Of a stretch of DNA of 64,000 nucleotides, positions 18,139 through 27,094 are shown in pieces. Location: NCBI RefSeq assembly GCF_900188405.1, contig NZ_FZOF01000008.1:1-64000 (forward strand), written 5' to 3'. The notes under the pieces were generated by a model. That model was not told the DNA's origin and searched no databases. It saw nothing but the letters and a program-made list of their open reading frames with translations. The translations under genes were made by a program, and so were the position numbers. Position 1 is the first letter of the stretch. Every line of letters starts with the position of its first letter. Origin of the DNA: Actinacidiphila glaucinigra (GTDB taxonomy: Bacteria; Actinomycetota; Actinomycetes; Streptomycetales; Streptomycetaceae).

Positions 18139-18831
18139 TTACAGGTCGTACAGCTCGTCGGGGTGCTCCATGCCCTCCATGAGGTCCAGGCGGATGTCCT
18201 GCGCCCAGTCGAAGGCCCAGCGTTTGACGTCGGCGACGGCCGTGCCGTCGAGTCCCTGCGCCGCGTACGCCGCGTCGTCGGCCTCGACGAGCTTGTCGAG
18301 GCGGTCGGCGAGCAGGCGCGGCTGGAGGTCCTCGTCCAGGTGGACGGCCATCGTGAGCAGCTCCCCCGGTGTGAACCAGGCGGTCAGGGCGTGGACGTCG
18401 ACCAGGTCGCGCACGGTGGCGCGGTCGGCGACGGCGGCCACCTTCAGCGCGGCGCAGTCCTCCAGGGCCACCACCGGCACGGGCGCGGACAGGCCGAGAT
18501 CGACGGGGACCGGTGGGCGGGTGAGCGGCTGCTTGGCGACGTGGACGGTACGGCCGGCCTCGCCCGGCGGGGTGACCCCGAGGTGGGCGGCGAGCGGTGT
18601 GCCGGGCAGCGGGGCGACCTCGTAACCGGCCCCGGTGTACGCGGCGGCGAGCGCGGCGGCGATGTCGCCGGCCGGGGTGGAGCTGAAGGTCACCAGGTCG
18701 AGGTGGCGTGACGGGCGGCGCTCGAAGCCGTGCGCGATCAGCGCGAGGCCGCCCGCCACGGCGAGGCCGTGGCGCCCGCAGACGGGCAGGGCGGTCTCGA
18801 CGAGGTGCGCGAGGCCGGGTGCGAGGTCCAT
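18139..18831 (-). CDS. AbiEii/AbiGii-like nucleotidyltransferase domain protein
   Basis: 230 aa. The N-terminus reads AVAGGLALIAHGFERRPSRH followed by LDLVTF, the nucleotidyltransferase pattern (GG, then an acidic beta-strand). A later segment, ALKVAAVADRATVRDLVDVH, matches the conserved K-x-x-A…D-R…R-D-x-x-D part of AbiEii-like proteins. Family members are toxins of AbiE type IV toxin–antitoxin systems or uncharacterised relatives. No AbiEi-like winged-helix antitoxin is adjacent; the upstream gene (18985–19455) does not look like one. The usual D-x-D catalytic pair is reduced to HLDL, so activity is uncertain. Start ATG 18829–18831, stop TAA. Confidence 0.65.
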   Translation of the reverse strand: MDLAPGLAHLVETALPVCGRHGLAVAGGLALIAHGFERRPSRHLDLVTFSSTPAGDIAAALAAAYTGAGYEVAPLPGTPLAAHLGVTPPGEAGRTVHVAKQPLTRPPVPVDLGLSAPVPVVALEDCAALKVAAVADRATVRDLVDVHALTAWFTPGELLTMAVHLDEDLQPRLLADRLDKLVEADDAAYAAQGLDGTAVADVKRWAFDWAQDIRLDLMEGMEHPDELYDL

Positions 18832-18864
18832 GTCAGCCCGCCGCGGCGGGGGGCGCGGGAACGG

Positions 18865-18884
18865 GGGCGCGCCGTGGCGCGCCC
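18865..18884. promoter_or_regulatory. Perfect 20-bp palindrome upstream of the AbiEii-like gene
   Basis: GGGCGCGCC and GGCGCGCCC are separated by GT, 33 nt upstream of the start at 18831 and 100 nt downstream of the preceding gene's stop. It may be a terminator for that gene or an operator. No further evidence. Confidence 0.35.
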
Positions 18885-18984
18885 GGGTATCCGCGGCCGC
18901 TCCGGGGCCGGCCGCGTTCCGTCGGGATCATGGGACAAGTGTCGCGCACGGGGGCGTACGGCCGGCGGGCCCCCGGTCGCGGGG

Positions 18985-19455
18985 TCACTCGCGCGGACCA
19001 CGTCCGCGCCGTCCGGCCAGATGGGCCGCCGCCTCGTGCATGGCCAGTTCCAGGACGCCGGGGTCGGTGAGGTTGCCGGTGCCGTCCGGCGGTACGAGCC
19101 AGCGGACGCCGCCCGTGGCGCGGCCGGGGTAGGGGACCACGATCCAGGTGCCGGGGCCCACGGTGCGGACCCCGGTGCCGATCCAGCGGGCGGCGGTGCC
19201 CGGGGGCACGAACCAGCCCATGCGGGAGTCGCCGAAGTCGGCCAGGACCGGGCCCGGGCGGTCGACGAGACGGGTGAGGACGTCGAGCGTCGGGTAGCCC
19301 AGTTCGCCGGTGAGGATGAGGACGTCCCACAGCCTCCCGGCGGGCAGGAGCGTCACCCCGAGGGGGTGGCGCTCCCATTCCCAGCGGGTGGCGTCGGGGT
19401 CGGGTGCCACGGAAACCAGCCATTCGACCGCGCCCCGCGCGTCTGTGCCCACCAT
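18985..19455 (-). CDS. Uncharacterised protein, possibly primase/polymerase-like fold
   Basis: 156 aa. It has WEWERHPLGVTLLPAGRLWD, GYPTLDVLTRLVDRPGPVLA, then MGWFVPPGTAARW and VPPDGTGNLTDP near the C-terminus. The order of blocks (a HPLGVTLLPAG strand, an internal substitute for the catalytic loop, and a final WLVPP) resembles truncated bifunctional primase/polymerase-like proteins common in streptomycetes, but the acidic catalytic residues are not evident. No signal peptide or membrane segment. It follows the amine oxidase gene by 138 bp on the same strand. Function unknown. Confidence 0.55.
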   Translation of the reverse strand: MVGTDARGAVEWLVSVAPDPDATRWEWERHPLGVTLLPAGRLWDVLILTGELGYPTLDVLTRLVDRPGPVLADFGDSRMGWFVPPGTAARWIGTGVRTVGPGTWIVVPYPGRATGGVRWLVPPDGTGNLTDPGVLELAMHEAAAHLAGRRGRGPRE

Positions 19456-19593
19456 GCCGGTTCCTCCGTTCCGTGTGTGCGCTGTCGTGCTGTCACGTGG
19501 AGAGAGGAGGGCGGTGACGGATCATTACGCGGGTTTCACCACGCTCGATGGGGTGATCCGGACCACAGGCCGACCGCGGGGTCCGGGGCCCGG

Positions 19594-20988
19594 TCAGCTG
19601 TCGAAGCCGAGGCCGAGCCGGTCCATCGCCTTGAGCCACAGGTTGCGCCGCCCGGCGTTGCGGTCGGCGCGGTCCAGGGACCACTTGGTGAGGCCGATCC
19701 CCGCCCACGCCAGGGGCTCGGGCGGGAAGGGCAGCGGCTTGGTGCGCACCATCCGCAGCTCGGTGCGCTCGGTGCGCTCGCCGGAGAGCAGGTCGAGCAT
19801 GACGTCGGCACCGAAGCGGGTGGCGCCGACACCGAGGCCGGTGTAACCGGCGGCGTAGGCGACCTTCCCGTCGTGGGCCGTGCCGTAGAAGGCGGAGAAG
19901 CGCGAGCAGGTGTCGATCGCCCCGCCCCAGGAGTGGGTGAAGCGCACGCCCTCCAGTTGCGGGAAGCAGCGGAAGAAGTGCCCGGCGAGCTTCAGATAGG
20001 TCTCCGGCCGCTCGTCGCGGGAGGCGTCCAGTCGGCCGCCGTACGGGTAGATGGCGTCGTAGCCGCCCCACAGGACGCGGTTGTCGGCGGTGAGCCGGAA
20101 GTAGTGGAACTGGTTGGCGCTGTCGCCGAGCCCCTGGCGGTTCTTCCAGCCGATCGCATCGAGCTGCTGCGGTGTCAGCGGTTCGGTCACCAGCGCGTAG
20201 TCGTACACGGGGACGATGTAGGGGCGCACCCGGCGCACCAGTGAGGGGAAGACGTTGGTGCCGAGCGCGACGTGCCGGGCGAAGACGCGCCCGTACGGGG
20301 TGCGCACGGCCATGCCGGAGCCGTTGTGCGCGAGCCGGGTGGCGCGGGTGTGCTCGTAGACGCGTACGCCCAGCTCCTCGCAGGCCGTTCGCAGGCCCCA
20401 GGCGAGCTTGGCGGGGTGCAGCATGGCGACGCCCCGGCGGTCCCACAGGCCGCCGACGAAGGTCGGCGAGTCGACCTCGGCGCGGACCTGGTCGCGGTCG
20501 AGCAGCTCCAGTTCGACGCCGTGCCGGGCGGCCTCCTCGGCGGACGCCCGCAGGTCGTCGAGCTGGTAGGGCTCGGTGGCGACGTCGATCTCGCCGGAGC
20601 GTTCGAAGTCGCAGTCGATGGAGTGGCGGGCCACCGTCTCCTCGATCCCGTCGAGGTTGCGGTTGCCCAGCTCCTCCAGCCGCCCGAACTCCTCGGGCCA
20701 CCGGGCCAGCCCGTTGGCGAGCCCGTGGGTGAGGCTGGCGGCGCAGAAGCCGCCGTTGCGGCCGGACGCCGCCCAGCCCACCTCCCTGCCCTCGATCAGG
20801 ACGACTTCGCGGCGCGGGTCGCGCTCCTTGGCCAGCAGCGCGGTCCACAGCCCGGTGTAGCCCCCGCCGACCACCAGCAGGTCGCAGTGCTCGTCGCCGA
20901 CGAGGGCGGAACCGGCCCGCGGCCTGCCGGGGTCCTCCAGCCAGAACGGTGTCGGCTGCGCGTCGGCGAGCGAACGGGCTGGGTCCAT
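19594..20988 (-). CDS. FAD-dependent amine oxidoreductase (PuuB-like, DAO family)
   Basis: 464 aa. The N-terminal dinucleotide-binding site is LLVVGGGYTGLWTA (about 37–50), followed by EGREVGWAASGRNGGF, the flavin-contact signature of the DAO/GlpD/PuuB family. The C-terminus has YAAGYTGLGVGATRFGAD. Related enzymes oxidise gamma-glutamylputrescine or other amines to aldehydes. It starts 34 bp after potC and ends a run of aldehyde dehydrogenase, potD, potA, potB and potC, so it probably acts on the imported polyamine or its glutamylated form. The exact substrate is inferred from context. Confidence 0.82.
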   Translation of the reverse strand: MDPARSLADAQPTPFWLEDPGRPRAGSALVGDEHCDLLVVGGGYTGLWTALLAKERDPRREVVLIEGREVGWAASGRNGGFCAASLTHGLANGLARWPEEFGRLEELGNRNLDGIEETVARHSIDCDFERSGEIDVATEPYQLDDLRASAEEAARHGVELELLDRDQVRAEVDSPTFVGGLWDRRGVAMLHPAKLAWGLRTACEELGVRVYEHTRATRLAHNGSGMAVRTPYGRVFARHVALGTNVFPSLVRRVRPYIVPVYDYALVTEPLTPQQLDAIGWKNRQGLGDSANQFHYFRLTADNRVLWGGYDAIYPYGGRLDASRDERPETYLKLAGHFFRCFPQLEGVRFTHSWGGAIDTCSRFSAFYGTAHDGKVAYAAGYTGLGVGATRFGADVMLDLLSGERTERTELRMVRTKPLPFPPEPLAWAGIGLTKWSLDRADRNAGRRNLWLKAMDRLGLGFDS

Positions 20989-21022
20989 GGGGTCTCACAC
21001 CTTTGCGGATGCGGTCGGCGGA

Positions 21023-21823
21023 TCAACTATGGGCTTTCCTGCGGCGGCTGAGCAGCTGTCCGACGACGACGCACAGCACCGCCGCGACGAACATCAGCGT
21101 GCCGATGACGTTCACCTGGACGGGCAGGCCCTTCTGGGCGGCGCCCCAGACGAACATCGGGAAGGTCACGGTCGCCGGGCCGGCGTTGAACTGCGTGATG
21201 ATGAAGTCGTCGATGGAGATCGCGAAGCTCAGCAGCGCGCCCGCCGCGATGCCGGGCGCGGCGATCGGGAAGGTGATCCGCCAGAACGTCGACCACGGGG
21301 TGGCGTAGAGGTCCTGGGCGGCCTGCTCCAGTCGCGGGTCCATGCTCATCACGCGCGCCTTGACCGCCGTCACCACGAAGCTGAGGCAGAACATGATGTG
21401 CGCGATGAGGATGGTCAGGAAGCCGAACTGGATGCGCATGTTGAGGAACAGGGTGCCGAGCGAGGCGCCCATGACGATCTCGGGCATCGCCATCGGCAGC
21501 CAGATCAGGCCGGTCACCGGGCCGCGGCCGCGGAAGCGGTAGCGGCCGAGCGCGAAGGCGACCATGGTGCCGAGGACGGTGGCGCCGAGCGTGGCGAGGA
21601 CGGCGATCTGCAGGGACAGCGACACCGAGTCGCACATGTCGCCGACGCCGCAGGGGTTCTTCCAGGCGTCGAGCGAGAAGTGGTTCCAGGAGTAGTTGAA
21701 GCGGCCCTTGGGCTGGTTGAAGGAGAAGATCAGGACGATCACGTTGGGGATCGTCATGTAGGCGAGGGCGGCCACGCCGGCGAAGACGACGAGGTGCCGT
21801 CGCACCCAGTTCAGCACGGGCAT
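21023..21823 (-). CDS. potC: Polyamine-type ABC transporter permease PotC
   Basis: 266 aa, about six membrane segments. The EAA-loop motif is [20 protein letters not shown], which contacts the ATPase. Start ATG 21823 overlaps the potB stop by one base (TGATG), so translation is coupled. With PotB it forms the channel of a spermidine/putrescine-type importer. The short loop between segments 1 and 2 ([17 protein letters not shown]) is typical of PotC. Confidence 0.9.
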   Translation of the reverse strand: MPVLNWVRRHLVVFAGVAALAYMTIPNVIVLIFSFNQPKGRFNYSWNHFSLDAWKNPCGVGDMCDSVSLSLQIAVLATLGATVLGTMVAFALGRYRFRGRGPVTGLIWLPMAMPEIVMGASLGTLFLNMRIQFGFLTILIAHIMFCLSFVVTAVKARVMSMDPRLEQAAQDLYATPWSTFWRITFPIAAPGIAAGALLSFAISIDDFIITQFNAGPATVTFPMFVWGAAQKGLPVQVNVIGTLMFVAAVLCVVVGQLLSRRRKAHS

Positions 21824-22758
21824 CAGACCAGTTCCTCCGTCCCCGCCTTGCGGATGTAGACGGACACGATCACCAGGATCGCGGCCATGAGCATGAAGGA
21901 CAGTGCGGCGGCGGTCGGGTAGTCGAGCACCGTCAGGAACTTGGACTGGATGACGTTGCCGATCATCTGCTCGCTGGGGCTGCCCAGCAGTTCGGCGTTG
22001 ATGTAGTCGCCGGAGGCGGGGATGAAGGTGAGCAGCGTGCCGGCCACGACGCCGGGCAGCGAGATAGGGAAGGTCACCTTGCGGAAGGTGGTGAAGGGCC
22101 GGGCGTACAGGTCGCCCGCCGCCTCGTGCAGCCGCGGGTCGATGCGCTCCAGCGAGCTGTAGAGGGGCAGGATCATGAAGGGCAGGAAGTTGTACGTCAG
22201 ACCGCACACCACCGCCAGCGGGGTGGCGAGTACGCGGTCGTCGGCGGTGATGCCGAGGGACGCGGTGACGTTCAGGATGTGCAGCTTGTCCAGCACGGTC
22301 ACGACGTAGCCGTCGTCGGCGAGGATCGTCTTCCAGGCCAGGGTGCGGATCAGGAAGCTGGTGAAGAACGGCGCGATGACCATGACCAGCAGCACGTTGC
22401 GCCAGCGGCCCGCCTTGAAGGCGATGGTGTACGCCAGCGGGTAGCCGATCGCCAGGCAGAGCACGGTGGCGATGCCGGCGTAGATCAGCGACCGCAGGTA
22501 GAAGACGTCGTACTCCCTGAACGCGTCCCAGTAGGTCGCGAAGTGCCAGGTGACCTGGTAGCCGGTCTCCAGGGAGCCGGTCTGCACCGAGGTCGAGGCC
22601 TGGTAGACCATGGGGGCCGCGAAGAAGACCAGCAGCCACAGGATGCCGGGCAGCAGCAGCCAGTACGGGACGAGTCTGCGCCGCCGGGCGGCGGCGCCGG
22701 GCGGTACCGGCGGGACCTCCGCCGGTGCCCCGGCGGGGGCGGTGGAGAGGGCGGCCAT
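21823..22758 (-). CDS. potB: Polyamine-type ABC transporter permease PotB
   Basis: 311 aa. After a Pro-rich N-terminus comes [20 protein letters not shown], then five further membrane segments. The EAA motif is [20 protein letters not shown]. The start ATG 22758 overlaps the potA stop TAA by one base (TAATG). It is the partner of PotC in the pot operon. Confidence 0.9.
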   Translation of the reverse strand: MAALSTAPAGAPAEVPPVPPGAAARRRRLVPYWLLLPGILWLLVFFAAPMVYQASTSVQTGSLETGYQVTWHFATYWDAFREYDVFYLRSLIYAGIATVLCLAIGYPLAYTIAFKAGRWRNVLLVMVIAPFFTSFLIRTLAWKTILADDGYVVTVLDKLHILNVTASLGITADDRVLATPLAVVCGLTYNFLPFMILPLYSSLERIDPRLHEAAGDLYARPFTTFRKVTFPISLPGVVAGTLLTFIPASGDYINAELLGSPSEQMIGNVIQSKFLTVLDYPTAAALSFMLMAAILVIVSVYIRKAGTEELV

Positions 22759-23942
22759 TACGCGTTGACCTCCCCGGCCTCGATGTCCTGCGCGGCGTCG
22801 AGACCGAAGGTGTGCGCGGGGCTCCAGTGCAGCACCACCTCGGCGCCGGGGACGAGGCGGCCGTCGCGCTCGACGTTCTGCGCGAAGACGGCGAGCTCCG
22901 GGCACCAGGGGCTGTTGACGACGTACTGGGTGGAGACGCCGATGAAGCTGGCGTCGACGATCCGCCCGGTGATCTTGTTGCGGCCTTCGGGGACCTCGGC
23001 CGCGTCGTCGGCGTGGACGATGGATATCTTCTCCGGGCGCACCCCGGCGAGGAGCTTGTCGCCCGCCCGCACCGAGGGGACGCACCGCGCGGTGGGCATC
23101 GCCAGGCGGCCGTCGCCGACGCTGAGCAGCAGGTCGTCGCCGCTGGTGCCGGCGACCTGGGCCTCGATGAGGTTGGACTGGCCGAGGAAGTTGGCGACGA
23201 AGGTCGTCCGCGGGTTCTCGTACAGGTCGGTGGGCGCGCCGAGCTGCTCGATGCGGCCCGCGTTCATCACGGCGATGGTGTCGGCCATGGTCATGGCCTC
23301 CTCCTGGTCGTGCGTGACGTGCACGAAGGTGATGCCGACCTCGGTCTGGATGCGCTTGAGCTCCAGCTGCATCTGGCGTCGCAGCTTCAGGTCCAGGGCG
23401 CCCAGGGGTTCGTCGAGGAGGAGCACCTTGGGGTGGTTGATCAGGGCGCGGGCGACGGCGACGCGCTGCTGCTGGCCGCCGGAGAGCTGGTGCGGCTTGC
23501 GGCGGGCGAGGTGGCCGAGCTCCACGAGCTCGAGCATCTCCTCTACCTGGCCCTTGACGGACTTGACGCCGCGGCGGCGCAGGCCGAAGGCGACGTTCTC
23601 GTAGATGTCGAGGTGCGGGAAGAGCGCGTAGTTCTGGAAGACGGTGTTGACCGGGCGCTTGTAGGGCGGCAGGCCGGTGACGTCCTGGTCGCCGATGCGG
23701 ACGGTGCCCCCGCTGGGGTCCTCCAGGCCCGCGATCATGCGCAGCGTGGTGGTCTTGCCGCAGCCGGAGGCGCCCAGGAGCGCGAAGAAGGAGCCTTCGG
23801 GGATGGTCAGGTCGAGTGGGTGGACGGCGGTGAAGTCGCCGTATTCCTTGCCGAGGCCGGTGAGGGTCACGGCGCCTCCCGCGGAGGCGGGGTTCCTGGC
23901 TCCGGCCGGCTCGTCGGCGAGCGGTGCGGTCTGCTGGGTCAT
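22758..23942 (-). CDS. potA: Polyamine-type ABC transporter ATP-binding protein PotA
   Basis: 394 aa. Walker A is GASGCGKT, the signature is LSGGQQQR, Walker B is [12 protein letters not shown], and the H-loop is [10 protein letters not shown]-terminal TOBE-type domain follows (roughly 290–380), typical of PotA/FbpC/MalK-type ATPases. It energises the PotB/PotC channel. It is 29 bp downstream of potD and coupled to potB. Confidence 0.93.
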   Translation of the reverse strand: MTQQTAPLADEPAGARNPASAGGAVTLTGLGKEYGDFTAVHPLDLTIPEGSFFALLGASGCGKTTTLRMIAGLEDPSGGTVRIGDQDVTGLPPYKRPVNTVFQNYALFPHLDIYENVAFGLRRRGVKSVKGQVEEMLELVELGHLARRKPHQLSGGQQQRVAVARALINHPKVLLLDEPLGALDLKLRRQMQLELKRIQTEVGITFVHVTHDQEEAMTMADTIAVMNAGRIEQLGAPTDLYENPRTTFVANFLGQSNLIEAQVAGTSGDDLLLSVGDGRLAMPTARCVPSVRAGDKLLAGVRPEKISIVHADDAAEVPEGRNKITGRIVDASFIGVSTQYVVNSPWCPELAVFAQNVERDGRLVPGAEVVLHWSPAHTFGLDAAQDIEAGEVNA

Positions 23943-23971
23943 GTCGTCAGATCCCTAACTGCGGTGGCCGG

Positions 23972-25201
23972 TCAGGCGCCGATGAGCTTGGCGAACTTGT
24001 CCTCGAAGGCGGTCTCCTCCTTGGAGGAGAGCGACCGGAAGGGATGGGCCTTCGCCTTCATCTCCGCATTGGGAATGATCAGCGGGTTGTTGGCCACGTC
24101 CTCGTCGATCTTGAGGAGTTCCTCGTAGACGCCCGTGCAGGGCGTGATGTAGTTGACCCAAGCCGAGAGTTCGGCCGCGATCTCCGGCTGGTAGTACCAG
24201 TCGATCAGCAGCTCGGCGTTCTTGCGGTGCTTGGAGCCCGCCGGGACGAGCATGTTGTCGGTGGAGTAGATGTAGCCGGCGGGCGGGATCACGAACTTGA
24301 TCTCGGGGTTGTCGGCCTGGAGCTGGACCAGGTCGCCGGCCCAGGCGACGCAGGCGGCGATGTTCCCCGAGGCGAGGCCGTCGGTGTACTCGTTGCCGGT
24401 GAACTGGCGGATCTGCTTGCCGTCCACGGCCTTCTGGACGCGGGCCACGGCCGCGTCGAAGTCGTCGGCGGTGAAGGACTCGGGCTGCTTGCCCATGTCG
24501 AGCAGGGTCATGCCTATGGTGTCGCGCATCTCGCTGAGCAAGGCGACGCGGCCCTTGAGGTCGGGGTCGTCCAGCAGTTGGGAGACGCTGCCGACCTTCT
24601 TCCCCTTGGTCGCCTTCTCGTTGTAGGCGATGACGGTGGCGATGCCCTGCCAGGGGTAGGAGTGGGCGCGTCCGGGGTCCCAGTCGGGGTTGCGGAAACG
24701 TTGCTCCAGGTTGGTGAAGGCGTGCGGCAGGTAGGTGGGGTCCAGCGGCTGGGCCCAGCCCAGGCGGATCATCCGGGCGGCCATCCAGTCGGTGAGGACG
24801 ACCAGGTCGCGGCCGGTGGACTGGCCGGCGGCGAGCTGCGGTTTGATCTTGGCGAAGAACTCGACGTTGTCGGTGATGTCGTCGCTGTACTTGACCTTGA
24901 TCCCGGTCTTCTTCTCGAAGGCCTCCAGGGTCGGCATGTGCTTCTCGTCGTCGCTCATGTCGATGTAGAGCTGCCAGTTGGAGAAGACCAGCGACTTGTC
25001 CTTGTCGGACAGGTCGTCGCTCTTGACACCGCCCTGGTTGTTGGTGGCGGCCGGGATGCCGCAGGCGGACAGCGCCCCCGCGCCCGCGACACCGAGACCG
25101 GCGCCGAGCACCCGGCGCCGGCTCAGGGAGGCCCTCCCGTTGGTCAGGCTGCGTTCCCACGCTTTGCGTACGGGCTCGGACAGGCCCTCGAACATCTCCA
25201 T
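23972..25201 (-). CDS. potD: Polyamine-binding lipoprotein PotD (Tat-exported)
   Basis: 409 aa. The N-terminus has a twin-arginine motif SRRRVLGAG (28–36) followed by a hydrophobic stretch and the lipobox LSAC with Cys47, so it is probably exported by Tat and lipid-anchored outside. The mature part has the periplasmic-binding signature FSNWQLYIDM, TGIKVKYSDDI and GRDLVVLTDWMAARMIRLGW, as in PotD/PotF. It delivers putrescine, spermidine or a similar amine to PotBC. It is 93 bp downstream of the aldehyde dehydrogenase gene on the same strand. Confidence 0.9.
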   Translation of the reverse strand: MEMFEGLSEPVRKAWERSLTNGRASLSRRRVLGAGLGVAGAGALSACGIPAATNNQGGVKSDDLSDKDKSLVFSNWQLYIDMSDDEKHMPTLEAFEKKTGIKVKYSDDITDNVEFFAKIKPQLAAGQSTGRDLVVLTDWMAARMIRLGWAQPLDPTYLPHAFTNLEQRFRNPDWDPGRAHSYPWQGIATVIAYNEKATKGKKVGSVSQLLDDPDLKGRVALLSEMRDTIGMTLLDMGKQPESFTADDFDAAVARVQKAVDGKQIRQFTGNEYTDGLASGNIAACVAWAGDLVQLQADNPEIKFVIPPAGYIYSTDNMLVPAGSKHRKNAELLIDWYYQPEIAAELSAWVNYITPCTGVYEELLKIDEDVANNPLIIPNAEMKAKAHPFRSLSSKEETAFEDKFAKLIGA

Positions 25202-25294
25202 TGCGGTGCAGCCTCCAGGGGCGGTCGTGCGTGGGACGGACGGACTGTCGGGCCGGTGGGGGGGGGCGGTCCCGGAGGGGTGGGCGGCCGGGGG

Positions 25295-26812
25295 TCAGCG
25301 GTCGCCGAAGATCGTGCGGTGCCAGCTCTTCCTGGCGACCGCGGTGTTGTCGTACATCACGTGCTTGACCTGCGTGTACTCCTCCAGGGAGTACGCCGAC
25401 ATGTCCTTGCCGTACCCGGAGGCCCGGTACCCCCCGTGCGGCATCTCGCTGATGATCGGGATGTGGTCGTTGACCCAGACGCACCCCGCCTTGATCTCAC
25501 GGGTGGCACGGCCCGCGCGGAAGACGTCACGGGTCCATGCGGACGCGGCCAGGCCGTACGGTGTGTCGTTGGCCAGGGCCAGGCCCTCATCATCGCTGTC
25601 GAACGGCAGCACGACCAGTACCGGGCCGAAGATCTCCGACTGGACGATCTCGCTGTCCTGTGCGGCGCCGGTCACCAGCGTGGGCCGGTAGAAGGCACCG
25701 GGCGAGGCGGGCGCCTCTCCTCCCGTGACGATCGTGGCGTAGGAGCGGGCGCGCTCCACGAAGCCGGCGACGCGGTCGCGCTGGGCGTGGGAGATCAGCG
25801 GGCCGAGGTCGGTCTTGGCGTCGAACGGGTCGCCCACCCGGATGCCGGAGAAGAGGTCGGCGACCCCTGCGACGAAGGCGTCGTAGAGGGGGCGCTGCAC
25901 ATAGGCGCGGGTGGCGGCGGTGCAGTCCTGGCCCGTGTTGATCAGGGCGCCGGCGACCGCGCCGTGGACGGCCGCCTCCAGGTCGGCGTCGTCGAAGACG
26001 ACGAAGGGCGCCTTGCCGCCGAGCTCCAGGTGGAGGCGCTTGACGGTGGCGGTGGCGATCTCCGCGACGCGCCTGCCGACCGCGGTGGAGCCGGTGAAGG
26101 AGGTCATCGCGACGTCCGGGTGCCCCACCAGGTGCTCCCCCGCCTCCTTCCCCGCGCCGGTGACGACGTTGACCACGCCCGCCGGGATGCCCGCCTCGGT
26201 CGCCGCCTGGGCGAACATCAGCGAGGTCAGCGGGGTCAGCTCGGCCGGCTTGAGCACGATGGTGTTGCCCGCCGCGATCGCCGGGAGGACCTTCCAGGCG
26301 GCCATCTGCAGCGGGTAGTTCCACGGCGCGATGGAGCCCACGACGCCGACGGGCTCGCGCCGCACATAGGAGGTGTGGTCGCCGGAGTACTCCCCCGCCG
26401 CCCTGCCCTCCAGGTGGCGTGCGGCGCCCGCGAAGAAGGCGGTGTTGTCGACCGTGCCCGGGACGTCGAACTCCGTGGTCAGCCGCAGCGGCTTGCCGCA
26501 CTGCAGCGACTCGGCGTACGCGAACTCGGCGGCCCGCCCGGAGAGGACGGCGGCGAAGCGGTGCATGGCGTCGGAGCGCTCACCGGGGGTGGCGCCGGCC
26601 CAGCCGGGCAGTGCCCGCGCGGCTGCGGCGACGGCGGCGTCCACGTCGGCGGTGCCGGCGAGTTCGTAGGCGTACACGCTCTCGCCGGTGGCCGGGTCGA
26701 CCACGGGGTGCGAACGGCCGGAGGTGCCGCCGCGCAGGGTTCCTCCGACGTACTGGGCCCCCTCGGCGAAACGCTCCCGCACATCGAACCCGCCGTTCGC
26801 GCTGAGGTCCAT
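25295..26812 (-). CDS. Gamma-aminobutyraldehyde-type aldehyde dehydrogenase
   Basis: 505 aa. Catalytic residues are visible: oxyanion Asn in APWNYPLQ (Asn165), base Glu in LELGGK (Glu263) and nucleophile Cys in GQDCTAATR (Cys297). The C-terminus SEMPHGGYRASGYGKD is typical of the PatD/betaine-aldehyde branch. It probably oxidises aminobutyraldehyde (from putrescine) to GABA; this is inferred from the operon with potDABC and a PuuB-like oxidase. A paralogue (32730–34166) shares the GQDCTAATR centre. It is first in the operon and divergent from a PucR regulator. Confidence 0.87.
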   Translation of the reverse strand: MDLSANGGFDVRERFAEGAQYVGGTLRGGTSGRSHPVVDPATGESVYAYELAGTADVDAAVAAAARALPGWAGATPGERSDAMHRFAAVLSGRAAEFAYAESLQCGKPLRLTTEFDVPGTVDNTAFFAGAARHLEGRAAGEYSGDHTSYVRREPVGVVGSIAPWNYPLQMAAWKVLPAIAAGNTIVLKPAELTPLTSLMFAQAATEAGIPAGVVNVVTGAGKEAGEHLVGHPDVAMTSFTGSTAVGRRVAEIATATVKRLHLELGGKAPFVVFDDADLEAAVHGAVAGALINTGQDCTAATRAYVQRPLYDAFVAGVADLFSGIRVGDPFDAKTDLGPLISHAQRDRVAGFVERARSYATIVTGGEAPASPGAFYRPTLVTGAAQDSEIVQSEIFGPVLVVLPFDSDDEGLALANDTPYGLAASAWTRDVFRAGRATREIKAGCVWVNDHIPIISEMPHGGYRASGYGKDMSAYSLEEYTQVKHVMYDNTAVARKSWHRTIFGDR

Positions 26813-26890
26813 CGTCTTCTCCTAGCACTCCGCTCGGCGGCGTGGCCAAAGCTTGGATTGGTGGACGATCCTGACAGAGTAGGCTCGCCC

Positions 26891-26911
26891 CAACAAGTGA
26901 TTCCGTTGTTG
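26891..26911. promoter_or_regulatory. Inverted repeat between the pot operon and its divergent PucR gene
   Basis: CAACAA (26891–26896) and TTGTTG (26906–26911) flank a 9-nt spacer in a relatively AT-rich part of the 282-bp divergent intergenic region. It is a plausible regulator-binding or operator site for the pot operon, the PucR gene, or both. The spacer shares GATTCCGT with the divergent region near 34260. Confidence 0.4.
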
Positions 26912-27094
26912 CCTTTTGGTTACGCGACGAATTCTGTGTTCACCCGACGGCCGGCAGCAGATCGTCACGGTGGACGATGCCCGGCGCCTCGCCCACCGGG
27001 CAACCGACACATCGCAAGGCGTGCCACGGGGGCCTTTACACCCTGGAGTTACGGTGGCACGACGTACCGCCCCGTTCCGCCCCGGAGGTCAGCC

